A stretch of 21,567 nucleotides of DNA from an uncultured Gammaproteobacteria bacterium (GTDB lineage Bacteria > Pseudomonadota > Gammaproteobacteria > Steroidobacterales > Woeseiaceae): NCBI GenBank assembly GCA_938003715.1, contig CALKYK010000390.1, forward strand, positions 1-21,567. The letters are read 5' to 3'. The notes beneath the pieces are model-generated. The model saw nothing but the letters and a program-made list of their open reading frames with translations. It was not told the origin of the DNA and made no database searches. Every line of letters starts with the position of its first letter. The stretch's first letter is position 1. Positions 5,927 through 13,350 of the stretch are shown one piece after another. A program made the translations under genes and the position numbers.

Positions 5927-7351
5927 ATGAGACCCGCCGTCGTCCTGTCGCTGCTCGCACTCACTGCCACCGCATCGGCCCAGGACGCGCTGCCGCTGCC
6001 GGTCGAGAGCGCGCTGACCTACCGCGGCGTGCCGGCGGAAGCGCTGAGCATCTACGTCGAAGCGCTGGACAGCGGCCAGGTCGAGCTCGCGTGGAACGAG
6101 GACGTACCGCGCAATCCCGCCTCGGTCGAGAAAATGTTGACGACGCTCGTGGCGCTGGACGTGCTCGGCCCCGCCTACGAGTGGCCCACCGAGATTTACC
6201 TTTTGGGCGAGCTTCGCGACGGCGTGCTCGACGGCGACCTGCTGGTCAAGGGCTACGGCGATCCGTACATGGTCACCGAGCGACTGTGGCAAATGCTGCG
6301 CCAGCTCAGACTTGCCGGCGTGCAAAAAATCCGCGGCGACCTGCTGCTCGACGACAGCCACTTCGATGTCGGCGACTACGACCCCGCCGCGTTCGATCGC
6401 GAACCGCTGCGCGCCTACAACGTCGCGCCGAACGCGCTTTTGACCAATTTCAAGGTCGTCCGCTACTACTTCGAGCCAGACGAAGCGCAAAGCGGCGTGC
6501 TGGTGCGACCCGATCCACCGCTCGACAACCTGGAGATCATCAATCGCCTGCGCGTCGCAAACGGTGCCTGTCGGGGTTACCAGCGCGGCATCACGATCAC
6601 GCCGAACGAAGACGTCTCGACGATCACGTTCAGCGGCCGCTTCCCGAGCGGCTGCGAGATTTATGCGATGGACCGCACCGCGCTCAGTCACAACGAGTTT
6701 ACCTACGGCCTGTTCCGCTCGCTGTGGGAGGAGTCGGGGGGAGAACTCACGGGCGGCTACAGGAACGTGGTCGCCGCTGACGTACTGCAGGACGAAATGC
6801 GCGAGCCCGACCTGGTTTTTCACTCGCTGCCGCTCACGGACATCATCACCAAGGTCAACAAGCACAGCAACAACGTCATGGCGCGGCACCTCTTGTACAC
6901 GCTCGCCGCGGAACAGTACGGCCCGCCGGCCACAGAGGCGGCCGGCCGGCGTTTCGTCCGGGAGTGGCTGGCCGAACGCGGCATGGACTTCGAGGAGCTG
7001 AACCTCGCGAACGGCGCGGGGCTGTCCCGCGCATCGCGCATGACGGCGCGCCACCTCGCCGCGCTGCTGCGCTACGCCTACGAAAGCCCGTACATGCCCG
7101 AGTACCTGTCGTCGCTGGCGTTATCCGGGCTGGACGGCACGCTGTCGCGACGGTATTCGTCGAGTGCGCTGACCGGCCAGGCACACATGAAGACCGGCTC
7201 GCTCGATCACGTCAGCGCTGTGGCCGGCTACTTCCAGGCCCGCTCCGGTCGGCGCTTCATCGTCGTCACGTTTCTCAATCACAACGACGTGCACCGCGGT
7301 CCGGGCGACGAAGTGCAGGAAATGCTGCTGCGCTGGCTGGTCGAAAAATAG
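5927..7351 (+). CDS. dacB: D-alanyl-D-alanine carboxypeptidase/endopeptidase (PBP4)
   Basis: This is a 474-residue class C penicillin-binding protein of the peptidase S13 family, acting in the periplasm to trim or cut peptidoglycan cross-links. A signal peptide (MRPAVVLSLLALTATASAQ) is followed by the three active-site motifs of the family. These are S66-V-E-K69 in 'NPASVEKML', S314-N-N in 'KHSNNVMARHLL', and K422-T-G in 'AHMKTGSLDHVSAVAGYF'. The large insert between motifs 1 and 2, with 'GDLLLDDSHFD', is characteristic of PBP4/DacB. Length matches E. coli DacB. No Shine-Dalgarno precedes the ATG at 5927, while a good promoter ends only seven bases before it. The following gene (YgiM-like) begins 117 bp downstream. 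Confidence 0.95.
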   Translation: MRPAVVLSLLALTATASAQDALPLPVESALTYRGVPAEALSIYVEALDSGQVELAWNEDVPRNPASVEKMLTTLVALDVLGPAYEWPTEIYLLGELRDGVLDGDLLVKGYGDPYMVTERLWQMLRQLRLAGVQKIRGDLLLDDSHFDVGDYDPAAFDREPLRAYNVAPNALLTNFKVVRYYFEPDEAQSGVLVRPDPPLDNLEIINRLRVANGACRGYQRGITITPNEDVSTITFSGRFPSGCEIYAMDRTALSHNEFTYGLFRSLWEESGGELTGGYRNVVAADVLQDEMREPDLVFHSLPLTDIITKVNKHSNNVMARHLLYTLAAEQYGPPATEAAGRRFVREWLAERGMDFEELNLANGAGLSRASRMTARHLAALLRYAYESPYMPEYLSSLALSGLDGTLSRRYSSSALTGQAHMKTGSLDHVSAVAGYFQARSGRRFIVVTFLNHNDVHRGPGDEVQEMLLRWLVEK

Positions 7352-7468
7352 CCTGACGTCGTCAATCGGCGACAGTATTCGCGGCCGGTCGATCCGGACG
7401 CTGTAGTACACTCCGGCCTGCCGGAGGCGGCACGGGCAGCCGTTCTCTGCAACCTGGGAGGAGCGATA

Positions 7469-8071
7469 ATGCGTTTTGCATTCCTGGTGCCGGCCTTGCT
7501 GCCGTTTTTACTTGCGCCGCGGGCGGCCGTCGCCGAGACCGCGTACGTTACGGACAACCTGCGCCTCGGCCTGCACCAGGCAGAGGACACCAGCGACCGA
7601 GCGTTTCGCACGCTCGAGAGCGGCCAGGAACTCGAGATCCTCTCCCGTGACCGCAACTACGCCAACGTCCGCCTGCCGGACGGCATAGAGGGCTACGTGA
7701 AAGCGGCCTACCTCGTCTTCGAGAAACCGGCGAAGCTGATCGTTGCCGAGACGCAGGCCGAAAACGAACGACTGCAGCGCGAAATCGAGGAAGTGAAGTC
7801 GGCGTTCGCGCAGCCCGCCGCGCGCATCGATGCGCTGGAAGCGGCGCTCGAGGAAAGCCGCAGAGCGGCAGAAGAAGCCGAGAGTCGCGCCAGCGAGCTG
7901 ATGGCACAGATCGACGGTTACCAGGGTCGGCAGGACCAGTTCAAGTACAGCATGCCGCTGAAATGGGTTTTCGGCGCGCTGTTCGTTTGCCTTCTGGCCG
8001 GCTTTCTTTCAGCGTTGTGGTGGGCCGACTACCGCAGCCGCAAACGGCACGGCGGCATCCGCATCTACTGA
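7469..8071 (+). CDS. SH3-domain/coiled-coil membrane protein (YgiM-like, TIGR04211 type)
   Basis: This 200-residue protein has the YgiM layout. A signal peptide (cleavage near AVAET, residue 22) is followed by a bacterial SH3 domain of about 65 residues, 'AYVTDNLRLGLHQ' to 'GYVKAAYLVFEKP'. A Glu/Arg-rich coiled coil (about 95-150), one transmembrane helix ('WVFGALFVCLLAGFLSALWW') and a short basic tail RSRKRHGGIRIY complete it. The SH3 domain would be periplasmic. The function of YgiM proteins is not firmly established. The ATG at 7469 has an excellent Shine-Dalgarno (GGGAGGAG). A -10-like TACACT lies at 7407-7412 but without a good -35. The gene converges on cysB, with nine bases between the stops. 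Confidence 0.88.
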   Translation: MRFAFLVPALLPFLLAPRAAVAETAYVTDNLRLGLHQAEDTSDRAFRTLESGQELEILSRDRNYANVRLPDGIEGYVKAAYLVFEKPAKLIVAETQAENERLQREIEEVKSAFAQPAARIDALEAALEESRRAAEEAESRASELMAQIDGYQGRQDQFKYSMPLKWVFGALFVCLLAGFLSALWWADYRSRKRHGGIRIY

Positions 8072-8080
8072 TTCGTCGCG

Positions 8081-9091
8081 TCAGGCGGCGACGGAGTACT
8101 TGCCGCTCACGCCGTTGCGCACCGGCAGCTTGATGTCTTTCACGAGCAGGTCGACTTCGTGCTGCGTGTTCGCCCGCACGGCGCGCTCGAGCTGATCCCC
8201 GCTGTAGTTCGGTGCGAAGAGTTTCAGGAAGTCGGCCATGTAGCAGCGCAACATCGTATTCTTGCGTACGCCGATCCAGGTCGTGCTGCGCGGAAAGATG
8301 CCGTCGGTCGACAGCGCCGTAAGGGTGTGCCGATCCTGCGGTTCGTAGGCCATGCCGGCGACGATGCCGATGCCGAGCCCCATGCGCACGTAAGTTTTGA
8401 TGACGTCGGCATCGCGGGCCGTGAACACGACGTTGGCTTCGAGGTCCTGCGCAGCGAACGTGCGTTTCAACGCGCGGTCGCTCTCGAAACTGAAAACGTA
8501 GGTGACCAGCGGAAATTCGGCGAGATCGTGCAACGTGACCGGCCTATCGAGGCGCGTCAGCTCGTGATCGTTCGGCACCAGCACCTTGCGGTCCCAGTGA
8601 AAGGCCGGGATGCGCAGCATGTCGCCGAACTTTGCGTCGGAACCGCTTGCAATCGCGAAGTCGACGTCGCTGCCGGCCATCAGGTCGGCGATCTGTTCCG
8701 ACGTGCCCTGGTGCAGGTTCAGCCGCACCCGCGGATACTGTTCCCGCAGTTCGCGCAGCACCTCCGGCAGCACGTAGCGCGCCTGCGTGTTCGTTGCGGC
8801 AATTGTCAACGTGCCTTCTTCCTCGCGATAGAAATCGGCTGCCAGCGAGCGGATCTGCTCCACTTCGGCCATGATCGTGCGTGCACGCTTGACGACCTGT
8901 TCGCCGGCGCGCGTGATGCGATGCAGGCTCTTGCCCTTGCGAGCGAAAAGCTGCATGCCGAGTTCTTCCTCGAGGAGCTTCAACTGCTTGCTGACGCCGG
9001 GCTGCGAAGTGTAGAGGCGCTCCGCGGCCGCCGTAATGTTCAAGCCATTATCGACAATCGCCAACAGGTATTTTAATTGTTGTAATTTCAT
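8081..9091 (-). CDS. cysB: LysR-type regulator of sulfur assimilation, CysB
   Basis: This 336-residue LysR-family regulator reads like CysB along its full length. The N-terminus is MKLQQLKYLLAIVDNGLNIT, with the winged helix 'TAAAERLYTSQPGVSKQLKLLE'. The effector domain has 'TNTQARYVLPEVLRELREQYP', 'LHQGTSEQIADLMAGSDVDF' and 'MGLGIGIVAGMAYEP'. In enterobacteria CysB activates cysteine biosynthesis genes when bound to N-acetylserine and represses its own gene. E. coli CysB has 324 residues, so length fits. Here the gene is divergent from cysK across a 330-bp region with candidate operators, a layout suited to shared control. Cbl is a close paralogue and cannot be fully excluded, but the cysK neighbour favours CysB. 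Confidence 0.93.
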   Translation of the reverse strand: MKLQQLKYLLAIVDNGLNITAAAERLYTSQPGVSKQLKLLEEELGMQLFARKGKSLHRITRAGEQVVKRARTIMAEVEQIRSLAADFYREEEGTLTIAATNTQARYVLPEVLRELREQYPRVRLNLHQGTSEQIADLMAGSDVDFAIASGSDAKFGDMLRIPAFHWDRKVLVPNDHELTRLDRPVTLHDLAEFPLVTYVFSFESDRALKRTFAAQDLEANVVFTARDADVIKTYVRMGLGIGIVAGMAYEPQDRHTLTALSTDGIFPRSTTWIGVRKNTMLRCYMADFLKLFAPNYSGDQLERAVRANTQHEVDLLVKDIKLPVRNGVSGKYSVAA

Positions 9092-9421
9092 CCGGGCAGT
9101 AACGTCAGGTAATGCCGGCTCTAAGCGTAGACCGTCGAATATTCGGATCGTTTCAGCGAATACTCATTTTTTTCGGCGCGCCACTGACGCATTCATCTCT
9201 TAGTTCCGTTGCTTGTTTTTCGTTACCTCGACATATAACGTTTGGAAATAACAAGCGAAACAGAATCGCCCGCAATATCGCCGTCAGGTAACGCGTGTAG
9301 ACTCATTCCAAGGTCGGTGCGCTTGACTATTGGATGCCGCAGCGATGCAGACGGTTGCACAAATAATCAACGGGAATATCGGCACACCGCCGCATCCCGA
9401 AAACAGACCGGGGACTTCACC
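9092..9421. promoter_or_regulatory. cysB-cysK divergent regulatory region
   Basis: This 330-bp stretch has no supported gene. An in-frame extension of cysK back to 9242 exists, but its residues do not resemble a cysteine synthase. Near cysB it holds GTAA repeated exactly 10 bp apart (9099-9102 and 9109-9112). The 10-mer CGTCAGGTAA occurs twice (9103-9112 and 9282-9291). An interrupted palindrome CGTTA-N10-TAACG lies at 9221-9240, and a TATAAC hexamer (9234-9239) in its right half could be a -10 element for cysK, with TTGTTT (9213-9218) as a sub-optimally spaced -35. The middle (about 9160-9260) is clearly more AT-rich than the flanking genes. Confidence 0.5.
9221..9240. promoter_or_regulatory. 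candidate CysB operator (interrupted palindrome)
   Basis: CGTTA-N10-TAACG forms a 20-bp dyad in the cysB-cysK intergenic region, overlapping a possible cysK -10 element. LysR regulators typically bind such dyads upstream of activated promoters. The assignment to CysB rests on position only. Confidence 0.35.
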
Positions 9422-10375
9422 ATGATCTACGACAGCATTGTCGACACGATCGGACATACGCCGATCGTGCGCCTGAATCGTATTGCGCCGGACGGCGTCC
9501 GGATGTACGTCAAGATCGAGTCCTTCAACCCGCTCGCCTCGGTCAAGGACCGGCTGGCCTTCGCGATCATCAACGATGCCGAACAGAAGGGACAGTTGAA
9601 GCCCGGCCAGACCGTCGTAGAGGCGACCTCCGGCAACACCGGGATCGCGCTGGCGATGGTCTGCGCGGCCAGGGGCTACCCGTTCGTCGCGACGATGGCC
9701 GATTCGTTTTCGGTCGAGCGGCGCAAGATCATGAAGGCGCTGGGCGCAAAGGTCATCCTGACCCCGGCCGCCGAACGCGGCTCCGGCATGGAGCGCCGCG
9801 CGGAAGAGCTCGCCGCGGAACACGGCTGGTTCCTGGCACGCCAGTTCGAAAATCCTGCCAACCCCGACTATCACCGCAATACGACCGGCCCCGAGATCCT
9901 GCGCGATTTCGCCGGCCGGCGGCTCGATTACTGGGTCACGGGCTACGGAACCGGCGGCACGATGACGGGCGCGGGCCAGGTGATCAAGGCCGCCCGGCCC
10001 GACGTGACGATCGTCGCGACCGAGCCGGCCGGCGCCGCGCTGCTGGCGGGCAAGGAATGGAAGCCGCACAAAATCCAGGGCTGGACGCCCGACTTCATTC
10101 CCGACGTTCTCGATCGCGACGTGTATGACGAGCTGATCCCGGTCACGGACGAACGTGCGATCGAGGTGGCGCGCATGCTCGCGGCCAGCGAAGGCATCTT
10201 CGTCGGCATCTCGTCCGGCGCGACGCTGGCGGCGGCCTTCGAGGCCGTAAAGGACGCGGAGCCCGGAACGGTCGCGCTCGCCATGCTGCCGGATACCGGT
10301 GAGCGCTACATGAGCACGCCGCTGTTCGAAGGTATCGACGAAAGTTCGGACGACGAGTGGCTCGCGTCGCTGTAA
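9422..10375 (+). CDS. cysK: cysteine synthase A (O-acetylserine sulfhydrylase)
   Basis: This is a 317-residue PLP enzyme that makes L-cysteine from O-acetylserine and sulfide in the cytosol. I chose the ATG at 9422 (MIYDSIVDTIGHTPIVRLNR), which matches the usual N-terminus of CysK. Upstream codons in the same frame do not look like protein. The PLP lysine is K42 in 'NPLASVKDRLA'. The substrate loop 'EATSGNTGIALAM', the phosphate loop 'GYGTGGTMTGAGQVIK' and the C-terminal 'GISSGATLAAAFEA' are all intact. Length matches CysK rather than the shorter CysM, and 'NPLASVKDR' resembles CysK. A weak GGGGA lies about nine bases before the start. The gene is divergent from cysB and is probably its regulatory target. 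Confidence 0.95.
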   Translation: MIYDSIVDTIGHTPIVRLNRIAPDGVRMYVKIESFNPLASVKDRLAFAIINDAEQKGQLKPGQTVVEATSGNTGIALAMVCAARGYPFVATMADSFSVERRKIMKALGAKVILTPAAERGSGMERRAEELAAEHGWFLARQFENPANPDYHRNTTGPEILRDFAGRRLDYWVTGYGTGGTMTGAGQVIKAARPDVTIVATEPAGAALLAGKEWKPHKIQGWTPDFIPDVLDRDVYDELIPVTDERAIEVARMLAASEGIFVGISSGATLAAAFEAVKDAEPGTVALAMLPDTGERYMSTPLFEGIDESSDDEWLASL

Positions 10376-10382
10376 TGGCATA

Positions 10383-10409
10383 AGCGCCGAGCAGGTCTCG
10401 CCCGGCGCT
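10383..10409 (+). terminator. hairpin after cysK, possible terminator without T run
   Basis: AGCGCCG (10383-10389) pairs with CGGCGCT (10403-10409) across a 13-base loop, seven bases after the cysK stop. No T run follows, so it is at best an imperfect intrinsic terminator or an mRNA 3' stabiliser. Confidence 0.35.
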
Positions 10410-10448
10410 GTCGGCCAGGTCTCAAATTACTGATACGAAAAGCAAAAG

Positions 10449-10468
10449 CGGGCCGCTCGCCGGGCCCG
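10449..10468 (-). terminator. GC-rich hairpin with T-rich tail on the minus strand
   Basis: CGGGCC (10449-10454) pairs with GGCCCG (10463-10468) over an 8-base loop. Read on the minus strand the stem is followed by CTTTTGCTTTTCG. No minus-strand gene is seen upstream, so it may serve as a barrier to antisense transcription into cysK or be a chance hairpin. Confidence 0.3.
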
Positions 10469-10565
10469 TTGAGACCTTGATCACAGCCCCGCCAGGGGCG
10501 TCGTGGCATGGTGAGCCGATGCCACCTGCCCCTGCCAGTGATTGCGGCGAAGGACGCGAGCGCCA

Positions 10566-12779
10566 ATGAAGGCGGACGTACACAATCTCGATACCCGGCG
10601 CAACATCGGCGCAGCCCGCAGCCTGCTGCAGTCGCTGGTGCCGCGGGCCCAGTGTTTCTGCTTCTACGACCTCGCGCGTCAATGCGCATGGAGCAGCGAC
10701 GGTGTCGAGGACTATGAGATCGACAACTTCGTCGCCGAACTGCCCGACGACATCGTCGCCGGGCAGAACGAGGAATCGAACCTGCTGCGCCGTACGCTGA
10801 CGTCCGGCCGCACGCTCCTGGTCATGCCGGTATACGCCGAGCCAGGACGGGGCTGCGGGCTGCTCGTCAGCGTGTTTTCGAGGAACGCCGGTAAATCGTC
10901 GTGGTTCAACCCGAGCCTGCTGCAGAACATTCTCAAGCCTGCGGTCGAGATGATCGGCGAAACCATACGGCTCAACGACGCGCTGCGGCAGGCCGGCGAC
11001 GTCGCGGCGGAGTCCGAGAAAGAGCTGAAACTCGTCTACCAGGTCGACGAGAAGATCCACGGCACGTCGCGCAGCCATGCCGGGCTCGCCCAGCTCATCG
11101 GCCAGAGCGGGCGCTTTCTGGGCATCGCTTACAGCGTGCTGCTCATGCCGCAGAAACGTATTCGCATCAGCGCCACGCATTCGAGCTGGAAGGGCGTCAA
11201 CCGCAAGGCTGTCGACAAGTACCTGCTCGAGTCGCTGTTCGAGAAGCTCGAAGGCCAGCGTACCCCGGTCATATACGACGTGCCCCCGATCGCCGATTCG
11301 GACAATCCGGCCGAGCAGGGTTACCAGGCGATGCTATGCCCGCTGCTCGACAATTCGGGCAACGTCGAGGGCATGCTGGCACAGCTCGGCCGCGTCAACG
11401 GCCAGCCGTTCGACACGTCGCACCTGCGCTTCATGTCGCACATCGTGCGCAAGGTCGAGTACGTGATCGAGCAGTCGTTCGACAGCATGACGGGGCTGAT
11501 GAACCGCACCGGCTTCGAGGCGCAGATTCACGAATCGATGAAGGCGCTGAACAGCAAGGACGACGCGCACCAGCTCATCTACTTCGATCTCGACAACCTG
11601 CAGCTCCTGAACGATACCTTCGGCCGCGAGGCCGGCGACGAGCTGATCGTCCGCTTCGCCCGGATCATCGAGGAACGGCTGCCGAAGAACGCGGTGGCGA
11701 CTCGCCTGACGGGTGACGATTTCGTCATCCTGCTGACGCACAGTTCCGTCACGCAGGCACTCGAACTGACGTCCGAAATACAGAAGGACAGCCGCAAGCT
11801 GCGCTATCTGGAGGGCGACAAGTCGCTGCCGGTGACGGTCAGCATCGGCGTGTCCGCGCTGTTGCCCGGCGCCGCCGAAGGCGACGCGCTGACGACCGCG
11901 AGGCTCGCCTGCGACTCGGCGAAAGACCACGGGCGCGACCGCGTCGAAGTGTATGACCAGGCGAACCGCAGCATCATCCAGCGCTACGACGACATGTACC
12001 TGGTGGCCGAAATCCAGAAGACGCTGGACTCCGACGGCTTCCAGCTGCTTGCGCAGCCGATCGAGTCGCTGAAGGGCGAAGACGGCACGCACCGCTACGA
12101 GATCCTGCTGCGCATGAAGGACAACAAGGGCAACCGCGTTTCGTCCAGCGCGCTGTTCTCCGCGGCCGAGCGCTACCAGCTGATGCCGCAGATCGATCGC
12201 TGGGTGGTCTCGAACACGCTGGCCTACCTGTCCGAGCACGCCGCCGAACTGCAGCAGCGCGGCGCGACGTTCGCAATCAACCTGTCGGGCCAGTCGCTGG
12301 GCGATGACGACATTCTCGAGTTCGTCCTCGAGGAGCTCGATGCCAGCAACCTGCCGCCGGAGCTGATCAGCTTCGAGGTGACCGAGTCGGCGGCGGTTTC
12401 GAGCCGCAACAAGGCGCAGTCCTTCATCAATGCATTGCGGGAGCGCGGCTGCCGGTTTTCGCTCGACGACTTCGGCGCCGGCCTGAGCTCGTTCGCCTAC
12501 CTGAAGAACTTTCGCGTCGACACGCTGAAAATCGACGGCAGCTTCATCCGCGACATCACCGACAACCGCATCTCCGAGTCGATGGTCGCGGCCATCACGC
12601 AGGTCGCGAACGTCATGGAGCTCGAGACCGTCGCGGAGTTCGTCGAGAGCGAGGCAACCAAGAAACTGGTGGCGAAGCTCGGCGTGGATTTCGCCCAGGG
12701 ACACGCGATCGGCAAGCCGGCGAAACTCGACCAGGTACTGCAGGACCTTTCGGACCGCTCCGAAAGCTCCGCGGGCTGA
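10566..12779 (+). CDS. GAF-like / degenerate GGDEF / EAL protein, probable c-di-GMP phosphodiesterase
   Basis: This 737-residue cytoplasmic signalling protein starts at the ATG 10566 (MKADVHNLD), with GAAGGA about 11 bases upstream. Residues 1-300 have no membrane span and look like two GAF-type sensor folds. The GGDEF domain follows ('DSMTGLMNRTGFE' onward), but its catalytic motif is T382-G-D-D-F instead of GGDEF, so cyclase activity is doubtful. The EAL domain (about 485-730) has EIL instead of EAL yet keeps the metal and catalytic residues. E512 is in 'YEILLR', Asn in 'INLSGQS', Glu in 'FEVTES', D634-D635 in 'DDFGAG', K655 in 'LKIDGSF', Glu in 'TVAEFVE' and Gln in 'AQGHAIGKP'. Hydrolysis of c-di-GMP is therefore likely, with the GGDEF domain perhaps binding GTP as a regulator. 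It converges on the flavodoxin-like gene. Confidence 0.88.
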   Translation: MKADVHNLDTRRNIGAARSLLQSLVPRAQCFCFYDLARQCAWSSDGVEDYEIDNFVAELPDDIVAGQNEESNLLRRTLTSGRTLLVMPVYAEPGRGCGLLVSVFSRNAGKSSWFNPSLLQNILKPAVEMIGETIRLNDALRQAGDVAAESEKELKLVYQVDEKIHGTSRSHAGLAQLIGQSGRFLGIAYSVLLMPQKRIRISATHSSWKGVNRKAVDKYLLESLFEKLEGQRTPVIYDVPPIADSDNPAEQGYQAMLCPLLDNSGNVEGMLAQLGRVNGQPFDTSHLRFMSHIVRKVEYVIEQSFDSMTGLMNRTGFEAQIHESMKALNSKDDAHQLIYFDLDNLQLLNDTFGREAGDELIVRFARIIEERLPKNAVATRLTGDDFVILLTHSSVTQALELTSEIQKDSRKLRYLEGDKSLPVTVSIGVSALLPGAAEGDALTTARLACDSAKDHGRDRVEVYDQANRSIIQRYDDMYLVAEIQKTLDSDGFQLLAQPIESLKGEDGTHRYEILLRMKDNKGNRVSSSALFSAAERYQLMPQIDRWVVSNTLAYLSEHAAELQQRGATFAINLSGQSLGDDDILEFVLEELDASNLPPELISFEVTESAAVSSRNKAQSFINALRERGCRFSLDDFGAGLSSFAYLKNFRVDTLKIDGSFIRDITDNRISESMVAAITQVANVMELETVAEFVESEATKKLVAKLGVDFAQGHAIGKPAKLDQVLQDLSDRSESSAG

Positions 12780-12789
12780 CGCAACGCCG

Positions 12790-13260
12790 TCAGAACAGGC
12801 CGGCCTCGAGCCCCGCGGCCATTGTCATGCCGAGTTCCTCGCATTCGGCCAGGCGCGACTCGTCGAACTCGCCGGCGATCAGCACCGGCTCCTGCACCTC
12901 CCGCACCGCCAGACCCTTCAGGATGCGCGTGATGCTCGAAATCGCGCCGCTGCCGTCGTTGCCGGCACGAACGAACAGCGCGTACGGTTTGCCGTTCACC
13001 TTGTCGAGGCACGGGTAGTAGACCCGGTCCAGGAAATACTTGATCGCACCGCTCATGTAGCCGAAGTTTTCCGGCGTGCCCAGGATAAAAGCGTCTGCCC
13101 ACTCCAGATCCGCGGCGTCCGCTTCCAGCGCGTCGCGCACTCGCACCTCGACGTCTTCGATCTGCGGATCCTTCGCGCCGCGAATGACGGCCTCGGCCAT
13201 TTGCTGCGTCGAGCCCGACTGCGAGTGATAAACGATCAGCAGGTGTTTCGGTTCCGGCAT
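12790..13260 (-). CDS. flavodoxin-like / NADPH-dependent FMN reductase family protein
   Basis: This 156-residue flavodoxin-fold protein starts MPEPKHLLIVYHSQSGSTQQ. The 'YHSQSGSTQQMAEAV' loop after beta-1 is the FMN phosphate-binding site, and 'LGTPENFGYMSGAIKYFLDR' is the second FMN loop, as in WrbA-like and flavodoxin-like oxidoreductases. The short length and lack of extra domains suggest a single-domain electron carrier or a quinone/flavin reductase. The partner is unknown. The ATG at 13260 opens a 90-bp divergent gap to glnE. Its stop lies 10 bp from the stop of the EAL-domain gene, with no terminator visible between them. Confidence 0.83.
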   Translation of the reverse strand: MPEPKHLLIVYHSQSGSTQQMAEAVIRGAKDPQIEDVEVRVRDALEADAADLEWADAFILGTPENFGYMSGAIKYFLDRVYYPCLDKVNGKPYALFVRAGNDGSGAISSITRILKGLAVREVQEPVLIAGEFDESRLAECEELGMTMAAGLEAGLF

Positions 13261-13350
13261 GCGCAAGGTCCCGTCCCGGTGCCGGCCATGGTACCGCTCC
13301 GGCCGCGCCCCGGCATGCGGGTCGGACCGTAACACCTTAGACTTGCGGCC

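Noticed and set aside
5549..7054. 501-codon open frame on the minus strand opposite dacB
   Set aside because: It lies antisense to a well-identified PBP4 gene. Its translation is Arg/Val/Ala/Gln-rich with no recognisable motif, as expected for a shadow frame in high-GC DNA.
9323..9328. TTGACT as a -35 element for cysK
   Set aside because: No -10-like hexamer lies 16-18 bp downstream.
9242..9421. N-terminal extension of cysK by 60 codons
   Set aside because: The extension does not resemble cysteine synthases and covers the likely regulatory region; the ATG at 9422 gives the standard N-terminus.
11334..12704. 456-codon open frame on the minus strand opposite the EAL gene
   Set aside because: It mirrors the GGDEF/EAL coding sequence and is Arg/Val/Leu/Gln-rich without family features.
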